From: Massilia horti
Lineage (GTDB): Bacteria; Pseudomonadota; Gammaproteobacteria; Burkholderiales; Burkholderiaceae_D
DNA length: 64,000 nt
Direction: 5' to 3'
Assembly (NCBI RefSeq): GCF_004614195.1
Contig: NZ_SPUM01000107.1
Location: 60,381 to 124,380 of the forward strand
The notes beneath the pieces were generated by a model, which was not told the DNA's origin, made no database searches, and saw only the letters and a list, made by a program, of their open reading frames with translations. Position 1 is the first letter of the stretch; every line of letters starts with the position of its first letter. Made by a program: the position numbers and the translations under genes. Shown in pieces: positions 44,940 to 52,407 of the stretch.

Positions 44940-46433
44940 ATGCCAGCCTACGACCAGTTCGCCGCCGCGCCCCTCGATCGTGCCGCCGCCACCCCGCTGT
45001 TCCGGCAGCTCTACGTCCACCTGAAGGAATCCATCCTCAATGGCGCGCTGCCGGCGGGCGCCCGTTTGCCGCCCACGCGCACGCTGTGCCGCATGCTGGG
45101 CGTATCACGCCAGACGGTGCTCGCCGCCTATGACCAGCTGATGGCCGAGGGTTACCTGAGCGGCACGGTTGGACGTGGCACCTTCGTCAGCGGTTCGATC
45201 CCAAGCGTGGCACGCGCCGCGCCAAACGCCGAGCGCGAGCTGTTGCGGCCCTTGTCCGCGCGGGGCACGGCAATGGCGCAGGCCATGTCCGCGGTGCGCT
45301 TCCACTCTGGCCGCCTGCGCGCTTTCCGCGCCAGCATGCCGGGGCTGGACCTGTTCCCGTTCGACGTCTGGCGCCGGATCGAGGCGCGCTACCTGCGTCG
45401 CGCCGGCCCGGACCTGGGCTACGGCGATCCTGCGGGCCTGCTGCCGCTGCGCGAGCTGCTGTGCGCCTACCTGCGCACATCGCGCGGCGTCGACTGCACG
45501 CCCGAGCAGGTCGTCGTCACCTCCGGCTCGCAGCAGGCGCTGTACCTGCTGGCGCAGCTGCTGCTTGCTCCCGGCGATGGCGTCTGGATCGAGTCACCCG
45601 GTTACCAGGGCGCCTGCGCACCGTTTGTCGCGGCGGGAGCGCGCATATGCACGGTGCCGGTCGACCAGGAAGGGATGAATATCGCGTACGCCGCGGCAGT
45701 TTGCCCGGACGCGAAGCTGGTGTTTGCCACGCCATCGCACCAGCTGCCGCTGGGCGTGACCATGAGCCTGCCGCGCCGGCTCGAATTGCTGCGCTGGGCC
45801 GCGGCGCACAAGGCCTGGGTGATCGAGGACGATTACGACAGCGAGTACCGCTACACCGGACCGCCGCTCGCCTCGCTGCAAAGCCTGGACCGTTCCGGTT
45901 GCGTGATCTACGTCGGCACGCTGTCCAAGGTGCTGTTCCCTGGGCTGCGGCTCGGTTATGTGGTGGCGCCACCGGCGCTGGCGGCGGCGCTGGCGCAGGC
46001 CCGGGGCCTGGTCGACCGCCACAGTGCGATCGTGCCGCAGGCGGCGCTGGCCGACTTCATGGCCGCTGGCCACTTCACGCGCCACATCCGGCGCACCCGC
46101 GAGGCCTACGCGCAGCGGCGCGCGGCACTGCTCGGCGCGATCGATGCGCACCTGAGTGACGAGCTGGCATGCGGTCCGTCCGACGCCGGGCTGGACCTGT
46201 GCGTGCACTTCAGGCGCAGCCACGACCAGGCGCGTGTGGTGCAGGACGCCGCGGAAGAAGGGATAGATGTGCGGCCGCTGTCGTACTACGCCAATCCTGC
46301 GGCGGGTCCGGAATGCACGGTGGCGCCCGGCCTGCTGCTCGGCTTTTCCGCACTGACGCCCGCCCAGATCGAGGAGGGCGCGCTGGCGCTTGCTCGGGTG
46401 TTGGCGCGCCAGCCGCGAGCCAGGATGCGGTGA
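44940..46433 (+). CDS. MocR/PdxR family regulator (GntR winged helix fused to aminotransferase domain)
   Basis: A 497-residue fusion. Residues about 15-85 are a GntR winged helix (LYVHLKESILNGALPAGARL, LGVSRQTVLAAYDQL). From about 125 on it is a fold-type I aminotransferase: DLGYGDPAGLLPLRELLCAYL, VVVTSGSQQALYLLAQLL, VIEDDYDSEYRY and the PLP lysine in GTLSKVLFPGLRLGY (about 329). Such proteins sense PLP or amino compounds. It is divergent from osmC-paiB-like genes, its likely targets. Start ATG 44940; ribosome-binding site weak. Confidence 0.93.
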   Translation: MPAYDQFAAAPLDRAAATPLFRQLYVHLKESILNGALPAGARLPPTRTLCRMLGVSRQTVLAAYDQLMAEGYLSGTVGRGTFVSGSIPSVARAAPNAERELLRPLSARGTAMAQAMSAVRFHSGRLRAFRASMPGLDLFPFDVWRRIEARYLRRAGPDLGYGDPAGLLPLRELLCAYLRTSRGVDCTPEQVVVTSGSQQALYLLAQLLLAPGDGVWIESPGYQGACAPFVAAGARICTVPVDQEGMNIAYAAAVCPDAKLVFATPSHQLPLGVTMSLPRRLELLRWAAAHKAWVIEDDYDSEYRYTGPPLASLQSLDRSGCVIYVGTLSKVLFPGLRLGYVVAPPALAAALAQARGLVDRHSAIVPQAALADFMAAGHFTRHIRRTREAYAQRRAALLGAIDAHLSDELACGPSDAGLDLCVHFRRSHDQARVVQDAAEEGIDVRPLSYYANPAAGPECTVAPGLLLGFSALTPAQIEEGALALARVLARQPRARMR

Positions 46434-46522
46434 GCGCGTGCGCACAGGTGCGCACCCTACTAGGGCTACGGCTTCCGGCTTCAGCAGATCGTAGGGTGCG
46501 CACCAGTGCGCACGCGGTACGG
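46434..46522. repeat. Dispersed GTGCGCAC palindromic element, inverted pair (copy 6)
   Basis: Here the halves are in the opposite order: GCGTGCGCACAGGTGCGCACCCTA first, then CGTAGG with GTGCGCACCAGTGCGCAC and GCGGTAC. The spacer is ~40 bp. It lies between the convergent MocR and PfkB genes and begins directly after the MocR stop. Confidence 0.85.
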
Positions 46523-46563
46523 CTGATCTGACGTTGGCGCCTCATGCGCTCAACGAGCGCCCA

Positions 46564-47475
46564 CTACGATCGCTGAATGAGCGACTCGATCAGGGCCAGC
46601 GACGGCGGACTCGCACCGGCTCCCAGACACGCCGCCGCCCCGGCGCAAACCGCAAACCGCAGATGCGCAAGCGGCGTGCGCGCCGGCTCGCGCAACAGGC
46701 TCCACGCCAGCGCCGCGATGCTGGCGTCGCCCGCACCCACCGTATCCACGACATCGACCTTCGGCGCAGCCACCTGCCAGGCTTGACCGTCCACATGCAG
46801 CGCAGCCCCTTGCGCCCCCTTCGTGTACAGGTAACTCGCCCGCGGATTAAACGCTCGCAATGCCGCAAACGCCCCCTCCACATCGCTTGTCCGGAACAGC
46901 CCCGCCAGATCCTCTTCCGACACCTTGACCACATCGGCAAGCTGCGTCATGCGGCGCAGTGTCGGGTCGTAGCGCTCGTCCATCAGCGACCGGAAGTTCG
47001 GGTCATAACTGATCCGCACACCGCCCCGTTTGAGTTCTTCGGCCAGCGCCACCAGCCTGCGCGCCAGCGGTTCGCGCGCCAGGCTGATGCCGCCGAAATG
47101 CACCCAGCGGCAGTGCGCGCGCCAGCCATCGGGCAGCAGGGCGGCGTCGAAATGCAGGTCCGCGCTGTCGTCGCCAACGAAGAAGTAGCTGGGCGGGTCG
47201 AGCCGATGGACGATCGCCAGCAGCGGCGACTTTGCAAGGCGCTGCAAAAAGCGCAGGTCCAGCCGCGCCGCCTCGCTGGCGCTCCATAGCTGGTCGCCGA
47301 ACACGTCCCGGCTGATGGCGCCTGCAAATGCGCTCGGCACATCGAGCGCCGCCATCGCCCGCGCCACGTTCCAGGTCGAGCCGCCAGCCTGACTGGTCCA
47401 GCGCTGCTGGCCCGGATCGGCGATCATGTCGGTCAGCGCCTCGCCTGCCGCGACGAATTCGGGGAATGCATTCAT
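46564..47475 (-). CDS. PfkB family carbohydrate kinase (fructokinase-like)
   Basis: A 303-residue ribokinase-fold protein: QAGGSTWNVARAMAALDVPS at the N-terminus, GVRISYDPNFRSLM, KVSEEDLAGLF and the catalytic DTVGAGDASIAAL with the base Asp near residue 250. The DPNFR segment and size fit fructokinases, but the sugar is not determined. ATG 47475 was chosen; the frame continues upstream only as an antisense shadow of tag. No sugar transport gene is adjacent. Confidence 0.88.
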   Translation of the reverse strand: MNAFPEFVAAGEALTDMIADPGQQRWTSQAGGSTWNVARAMAALDVPSAFAGAISRDVFGDQLWSASEAARLDLRFLQRLAKSPLLAIVHRLDPPSYFFVGDDSADLHFDAALLPDGWRAHCRWVHFGGISLAREPLARRLVALAEELKRGGVRISYDPNFRSLMDERYDPTLRRMTQLADVVKVSEEDLAGLFRTSDVEGAFAALRAFNPRASYLYTKGAQGAALHVDGQAWQVAAPKVDVVDTVGAGDASIAALAWSLLREPARTPLAHLRFAVCAGAAACLGAGASPPSLALIESLIQRS

Positions 47476-47559
47476 GCCTGGTCCTTTAGCACCTTGGGTC
47501 AAAGCCAATGGTACACGCTGGTGCGGGAGATCGGCCGGCGCATGCTTTATACTGTGGCG

Positions 47560-48123
47560 ATGACTTTGATCCGCTGCGCCTGGGCCAATCCGGCCAATCC
47601 ACGCTACCTCAACTATCATGACGATGAGTGGGGCATCCCCTGCCATGACGAGAACCGCCTGTTCGAGATGCTCAATCTCGAAGGCGCGCAGGCTGGCCTG
47701 TCGTGGGAAACGATCCTGAACAAGCGCGAGAACTATCGCGCCGCGTTCGACGGCTGGGACCCGGAAAAAATCGCGCGCTACGACGAAGCCAAGGTTGCCG
47801 AACTGCTGGCCAATCCCGGCATTGTGCGCAACCGGCTCAAGGTCGCCGCCGCGATCTCCAATGCCAAGGCATATCTCGCTTTGCGCGAACAGGGGCTGAC
47901 GCTGGACCAGTACCTGTGGGCTTTCGTCGACGGCAAGCCGATCGTCAACCGCTGGGCCAAGGGCGAGCGGCCGGCCAGGACCGAACTGTCGGACCGTATT
48001 TCGAAGGACCTTGGCAAGCGCGGCTTCAAGTTCGTGGGCTCGACCATCGTGTATGCGTACATGCAGGGCATCGGCATGGTCGATGACCACGATGTCGCGT
48101 GCTTCCGCCACGCCAAGGGCTGA
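47560..48123 (+). CDS. tag: DNA-3-methyladenine glycosylase I (Tag)
   Basis: A 187-residue glycosylase: IRCAWANPANPRYLNYHDDEWG (zinc ligand Cys6 and Tag hallmark YHDxEWG), GLSWETILNKRENYRAAF, then WAFVDGKPIVNRW, LSDRISKDLGKRGFKFVGSTIVYAYMQGIGMVDDH. It removes 3-methyladenine from alkylated DNA. ATG 47560 fits the family; ATG 47542 (MLYTVAMTLIRC) is an alternative. A TATACT at 47548-47553 would place the transcript start near 47560, so a leaderless mRNA is possible if that is the promoter. Stop overlaps mnmC (TGATG). Confidence 0.95.
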   Translation: MTLIRCAWANPANPRYLNYHDDEWGIPCHDENRLFEMLNLEGAQAGLSWETILNKRENYRAAFDGWDPEKIARYDEAKVAELLANPGIVRNRLKVAAAISNAKAYLALREQGLTLDQYLWAFVDGKPIVNRWAKGERPARTELSDRISKDLGKRGFKFVGSTIVYAYMQGIGMVDDHDVACFRHAKG

Positions 48124-49793
48124 TGGACTATCGCGAGCACTGGCGCGGACGCGAACGCTATACGGTGTTCGATTCGGCCTTTGGCGACGGCAGCGCGGTA
48201 CGCGCGCTGATCGGCACGTGGCGGCAGGACCCCGAGCGGCCGCAGCGGCTGCACATCGTGGCGCTGGCCGACGGCCTGCTGCCGGGGTTTCACCGCATCC
48301 CGCAAGCAGACCCGAACGTGACATTGGACCTGCTCGCCAATCCGTTCGAAAGCGCGCTTGCCCAACTGCTGGCGCGGATCGACTTTATCCGTCTGCATGG
48401 CATCGCGGATGCCGGCGCCGGTTTTGCGCGTGCGCTGGCGCGGCTCGCCTCAAGCGACGCCATCCTCCATGCCGAAGGCCTTACCCTTGAGCAGATCGGC
48501 GCTCTGACAGGGCAGGGCTTCGCGTTTGAAGCCAGTCGCCAGACTGGTGCGCTGCGCGCACGCTTTGCCAGCCGCAAGCCGCGTCCGCCGCTGCCACCAA
48601 GCCCCAGCCGGCGCGCGATCGTCATCGGTGCCGGAATTGCCGGTTCGGCCGCTTGCGAGCGCCTGTGCGCGCGCGGCTGGCACGTGACGCTGGTGGAACG
48701 GCACCCGCGCCCGGCGATGGAAGCGTCGGGCAACCTGGCCGGCATCTTCATGCCGCTGCTGTCGCGCGACGACAGCATTCCCACCCGGCTCACTCGCGCG
48801 GCCTATCTGTACGCGCTCAGGTACTGGGAACAGCTGGGCGGCATCGGCGACGCGATCGAAGGCGCGGCGTGCGGTGTGCTGCAACTGGCGCGTGACGCGG
48901 AACACGCACAGGTGTCGCGCGCGATCGCACGCGAGGCGCATTTCCCGCGCGAGTTCGCCGAATGGCTGGAGCGCGACGCGGCCGAGGCGCTGCTCGGCTT
49001 GCCGGCGCCGGATGGCGCGTGGCTGTTCCGGCAGGGCGGCTGGGCGCGGCCGGGCAGCGTGTGCGAGGCGATGCTGGCCGCCTGCGGCGCACGCCTTGAG
49101 CAGCGCTTCGGGGTGGGCGACGTGCAGCTCGAGCGGGTCGGCGACGAATGGCTGGTGCGCGACGCGGCCGGCGCCGAACTGGCACGTGCGCCGAACGTGG
49201 TGCTGGCGGGGGGCGCTGGCGCGACCCGCTTCGCGCAGGCGGCGCGCCTGCCGCTCACCGCAATCCGCGGCCAGGTCACGCACCTGCCGGCCGCCATGCT
49301 GCCGCCGCTGCCGTTGGTGCTGTGCCGCGAGGCTTACCTGACGCCGGAAAGCCACGGCATCCGCAGCGCCGGCGCGACCTATGACCTGGACAGCGAGCGC
49401 GAACTGCGTGAATCCAGCCAGCTTGAAAACATCGACAAGCTGCGCGCGCTGGTTTCCGACCCGGCCACCGCCGCTGGCGCGCCGCTTGCCGGCCGTGTCG
49501 GCTTTCGCTGCGTGGCGCCGGACCGGCTGCCGCTGGTCGGACGCCTGCCCGACTTCGAGTCCGCTGGCACCACCGAACGCTTGCGCGACGTGCCGCGCCA
49601 TCCTGGCCTGTACAGCCTGCTGGGCTATGCGTCGCGCGGGCTGATCTGGGCGCCGCTGGCGGCCGAACTGCTGGCAGCCCAGATCGAAGCCGAGCCGCTG
49701 CCGCTCGCCGCGAACCTGGTCGATGCGCTCGACCCGGCACGCTTCGTGTTGCGCGCGCGTCGCACCAGCCGCGGCGTGACGCACACGGATTGA
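48123..49793 (+). CDS. mnmC: MnmC-like tRNA modification protein with intact FAD oxidase and degenerate methyltransferase domain
   Basis: A 556-residue protein, about 100 residues shorter than usual MnmC. The C-terminal FAD oxidase (from about 163) is intact: AIVIGAGIAGSAACERL, AMEASGNLAGIFMPLLSRDDS, RGQVTHLP, VGFRCVAPDRLPLVG and LLGYASRGLIWAPLAAELLA. It removes the carboxymethyl group of cmnm5s2U34 in tRNA. The N-terminal ~150 residues still follow the MnmC methyltransferase layout, but the SAM motif is AFGDGSAVRAL and the catalytic LDGF is LHGI (about 91-94), so methylation is probably lost. Coupled to tag by TGATG. Confidence 0.88.
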   Translation: MDYREHWRGRERYTVFDSAFGDGSAVRALIGTWRQDPERPQRLHIVALADGLLPGFHRIPQADPNVTLDLLANPFESALAQLLARIDFIRLHGIADAGAGFARALARLASSDAILHAEGLTLEQIGALTGQGFAFEASRQTGALRARFASRKPRPPLPPSPSRRAIVIGAGIAGSAACERLCARGWHVTLVERHPRPAMEASGNLAGIFMPLLSRDDSIPTRLTRAAYLYALRYWEQLGGIGDAIEGAACGVLQLARDAEHAQVSRAIAREAHFPREFAEWLERDAAEALLGLPAPDGAWLFRQGGWARPGSVCEAMLAACGARLEQRFGVGDVQLERVGDEWLVRDAAGAELARAPNVVLAGGAGATRFAQAARLPLTAIRGQVTHLPAAMLPPLPLVLCREAYLTPESHGIRSAGATYDLDSERELRESSQLENIDKLRALVSDPATAAGAPLAGRVGFRCVAPDRLPLVGRLPDFESAGTTERLRDVPRHPGLYSLLGYASRGLIWAPLAAELLAAQIEAEPLPLAANLVDALDPARFVLRARRTSRGVTHTD

Positions 49794-49797
49794 TCCT

Positions 49798-49815
49798 AAT
49801 TGCATAATGGCAATT
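49798..49815. other. Short inverted repeat after mnmC
   Basis: AATTGC-ATAATG-GCAATT, a perfect 6-bp-arm palindrome directly after the mnmC stop and about 30 bp before a TATAAT (49843-49848) that probably drives the histidine kinase gene. It could be an operator; without a T-run it is a poor terminator. Confidence 0.35.
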
Positions 49816-49888
49816 ATCGGAATGTCAAATTTCGAATCGGGATATAATTTACGTTAAGGAACTTTCCCTCGAACGGAGGAGTGGACGG

Positions 49889-50611
49889 ATGGACGAAACA
49901 TCCCATTCGGCTGAGCTGTCGCTGTTTTTGGCGTCGACCGCGCACGACATGAAGAATTCGATCAGCGTGCTCTCGGGTACTCTGGAGCGGCTGCTGGACG
50001 ACGCCTCACCCCAGCGCGACGCGGCCGATCGCGGCCCGGACTATCAGCAGATGGCGCAGATGCTGTACCAGACGCGGCGCCTGAACGACAGCCTGATGCA
50101 GCTGCTGGCGCTGTACAAGCAGGTCGGCACACAGCACTACCCGCTCGACATCCAGCAGCTGGAGATCGGGCACCTGGTCGAACAGGTCGTCGGGCTGCAG
50201 CGCGTGCTGCTGCACTCGCGTGGCATTGCCCTGGAACTGGACGTTGACACCGGCTTGATCTGGCACCTGGACGAAGACCTGATCATCGGTGTGCTGGCGC
50301 ACGCGATCAACAACGCGACCCATTACACGCGCGACAAGGTGCGGCTGGCGATCCGCGCGGTCGACGAATACCTCGAAATCCGGGTCGAGGACAATGGCGT
50401 GGGCTTTCCACAATCGATGCTCGAAGCCGGCGCGGCGGCGGCCCGCGGCCGCGCCAGCGGCGTCAACTTCCTCACCAATAGCGCCGGCCTGGGCCTGTAC
50501 TTTGCAAGCGAGGTCGCGAAGATGCATCGCCACCGTGCGCGCCATGGCGAGCTGCGGCTGGAGAACGGCGGCGCGTATGGCGGCGGCTGTTTTGTCCTGA
50601 GGTTGCCGTGA
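49889..50611 (+). CDS. Soluble sensor histidine kinase
   Basis: A 240-residue minimal histidine kinase without membrane segments or an obvious sensor domain. The H-box is STAHDMKNSISVLSG (phospho-His19) at the very N-terminus; the ATPase domain has the N-box HAINNATHYTRD (about 137), G1 VEDNGVGF and GLGLYFASEVAKMHRH. ACGGAGGAGTGGACGG gives a strong ribosome-binding site before ATG 49889. It overlaps the next gene by 4 bp (GTGA), a REC-TPR protein, its likely partner. Confidence 0.92.
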   Translation: MDETSHSAELSLFLASTAHDMKNSISVLSGTLERLLDDASPQRDAADRGPDYQQMAQMLYQTRRLNDSLMQLLALYKQVGTQHYPLDIQQLEIGHLVEQVVGLQRVLLHSRGIALELDVDTGLIWHLDEDLIIGVLAHAINNATHYTRDKVRLAIRAVDEYLEIRVEDNGVGFPQSMLEAGAAAARGRASGVNFLTNSAGLGLYFASEVAKMHRHRARHGELRLENGGAYGGGCFVLRLP

Positions 50612-52290
50612 GCGTGAATCCGGCCACCGTTGTGGACCAGGTCGACTGGGCCGGCAAGAACTACCTCGTGGTCGACGACTTCGTCGGCGTGCGCCAACTG
50701 CTGCGCGAAAGCCTGCGCAGCCTTGGTGCGCGCAACATCGACCAGGCATCGAGCGGCGGCGAGGCGGTCGGCATGCTCTCGCGCATCCGCTATGACGTGG
50801 TCCTGTGCGACTACAACCTCGGCGAAGGCAAGAACGGCCAGCAGGTGCTGGAAGAAGCACGCGTCCGCAATTTCCTCACGCCGTCCTCGGTGTTCCTGAT
50901 GGTCTCGGCCGAAAAGAGCGTCGAGTCGGTGATGGGCGCTGCCGAACACCAGCCGGACGCCTACCTGATCAAGCCGATCACCGAGGGCGTGCTGCTGTCG
51001 CGCCTGAACCGGGCATGGCACAAGAAGCAGGTGTTCCGCATGATCGACCAGGCCTACGTCGAAAAGGACTACCTGCGCGCGGCGCGCCTGTGCGACGAGG
51101 CGGTGGCGGCGAACCCTGCGCACGAGATCGAACTGCTGCGCATGAAGGCCAGGCTGATGGAAAAGAGCGGCGAGCCGGACAAGGCGCGCGAGGTCTACGA
51201 GCGCGTGCTGGCGCAGCGCGAATACCAGTGGGCGCGCGCGGCGCTGGCCAAGATCCGCATGGCCAACGGCGAATTCGAGCAGGCACGCCAGATGTTCCAG
51301 GCCGTGATTGCCGAGAACCGCTACTACATCGACGCCTACGACCAATTGGCCGCGACCTACCAGGCCATGGGCCAGCTGGAGGAGGCCGGTGCCATCCTCG
51401 AGCGCGCGGCCAAGCTCTCGCCCAACTCCGTGCCGCGCCAGCGCAGGCTGGGGCAGGTGTGCCTGAAGCTGGGGAATATCGCCCTGGCGGAGAAGGCCTT
51501 CCGCAAGTGCATTGCGATCGGCGAGTACTCGGTCCGCAAGACGCCGGACGCCTACCTGGGGTTGGCGCGCGTGTGCGGACTGAAGAACGACCCGAAGGAA
51601 GCGCTGCAACTGCTGCTCGCGGCGCAGCGCGATTTCGTCGCCGAGCATCCGGACATCGTCCTGCGCGCCAAGATCACCGAAGGGCTGGTCTACCACGAAA
51701 GCGGCGACTACCGCCGCGCGCGCAAAGCCGGCGACGAACTGGAGGAGCTGCTCGGTACGACCGCCGAGCGCCCCGACGTCCAGACCTGCATTGAGCTGGC
51801 GACCTTGCTGTTCGCGGTGGGCGTGAAGGATGCGCCGGCCGACCTGCTGTGCTACGTGATCCGCAATAACCACGACAATCCGCTGTTGCTGGACGAGGTG
51901 CAGCAGATTTTCGAAAAGGCGCGCATGGGCGAGGAGGGGCTGGAGCTGATCCGGGCGTCGAAGAAGGAAGCCTCGGACCTGATGAACCAGGGTGTGCTGC
52001 TGTGGAAGACCGGGAAGCTCACCGAGGCGGTCGAATGGATGCGCAACGCGCGCCGTGCGGTGCCCAACAACCAGCGTATCCTGTTCAACGCGGCGCAGAT
52101 CCTGGTGTCGCACATGCAGCAGCAGGGCTACGATCCGGCGCTGGCCGCGGAGGCGGTCGAGGTGCTGCTGCATGTCGACAAACTGCTGCCGGGGCAGCAG
52201 CGCTTTGCGCAGTTGATGGAGCAGCTGGCGGCGCTCAAGCCCGGAGCGGAGCCTGCCGAGACAGAGAACGAGGTCGCGGACGACGCATAA
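50608..52290 (+). CDS. Response regulator receiver domain fused to TPR repeats
   Basis: A 560-residue protein with an N-terminal receiver domain (acidic pair VVDDF at 22-24, phosphoacceptor Asp68 in VVLCDYNLGEG, Thr/Ser VSAEKS, Lys122 in YLIKPITEG) and then about 400 residues of TPR-type helices (e.g. ARLCDEAVAANPAHEIELLR, AREVYERVLAQREYQWARAA, AYDQLAATYQAMGQLEEAGA). There is no DNA-binding output, so phosphorylation probably changes a protein-protein interaction. GTG 50608 overlaps the kinase stop. A second GTG at 50614 is possible. Confidence 0.93.
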   Translation: MSVNPATVVDQVDWAGKNYLVVDDFVGVRQLLRESLRSLGARNIDQASSGGEAVGMLSRIRYDVVLCDYNLGEGKNGQQVLEEARVRNFLTPSSVFLMVSAEKSVESVMGAAEHQPDAYLIKPITEGVLLSRLNRAWHKKQVFRMIDQAYVEKDYLRAARLCDEAVAANPAHEIELLRMKARLMEKSGEPDKAREVYERVLAQREYQWARAALAKIRMANGEFEQARQMFQAVIAENRYYIDAYDQLAATYQAMGQLEEAGAILERAAKLSPNSVPRQRRLGQVCLKLGNIALAEKAFRKCIAIGEYSVRKTPDAYLGLARVCGLKNDPKEALQLLLAAQRDFVAEHPDIVLRAKITEGLVYHESGDYRRARKAGDELEELLGTTAERPDVQTCIELATLLFAVGVKDAPADLLCYVIRNNHDNPLLLDEVQQIFEKARMGEEGLELIRASKKEASDLMNQGVLLWKTGKLTEAVEWMRNARRAVPNNQRILFNAAQILVSHMQQQGYDPALAAEAVEVLLHVDKLLPGQQRFAQLMEQLAALKPGAEPAETENEVADDA

Positions 52291-52295
52291 GCCGG

Positions 52296-52377
52296 ACCGC
52301 GTGCGCACAGGTGCGCACCCTACGATTTGCGACAGCCAACAACCGTAGGGTGCGCACCTGTGCGCACGCTGTACGGT
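52296..52377. repeat. Dispersed GTGCGCAC palindromic element, inverted pair (copy 7)
   Basis: Halves in reversed order like copy 6: GACCGCGTGCGCACAGGTGC... then CGTAGG with GTGCGCACCTGTGCGCAC and GCTGTACGG. Spacer of ~27 bp, the shortest. It lies between the convergent REC-TPR and patatin genes and starts 5 bp after the REC-TPR stop. Confidence 0.88.
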
Positions 52378-52407
52378 TCCGCAGAGTTTGCGTCCGCATA
52401 CACAACG

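Noticed and set aside
49798..49815. Terminator for mnmC
   Set aside because: The 6-bp AT-rich palindrome lacks a following T-run; kept only as a possible operator.
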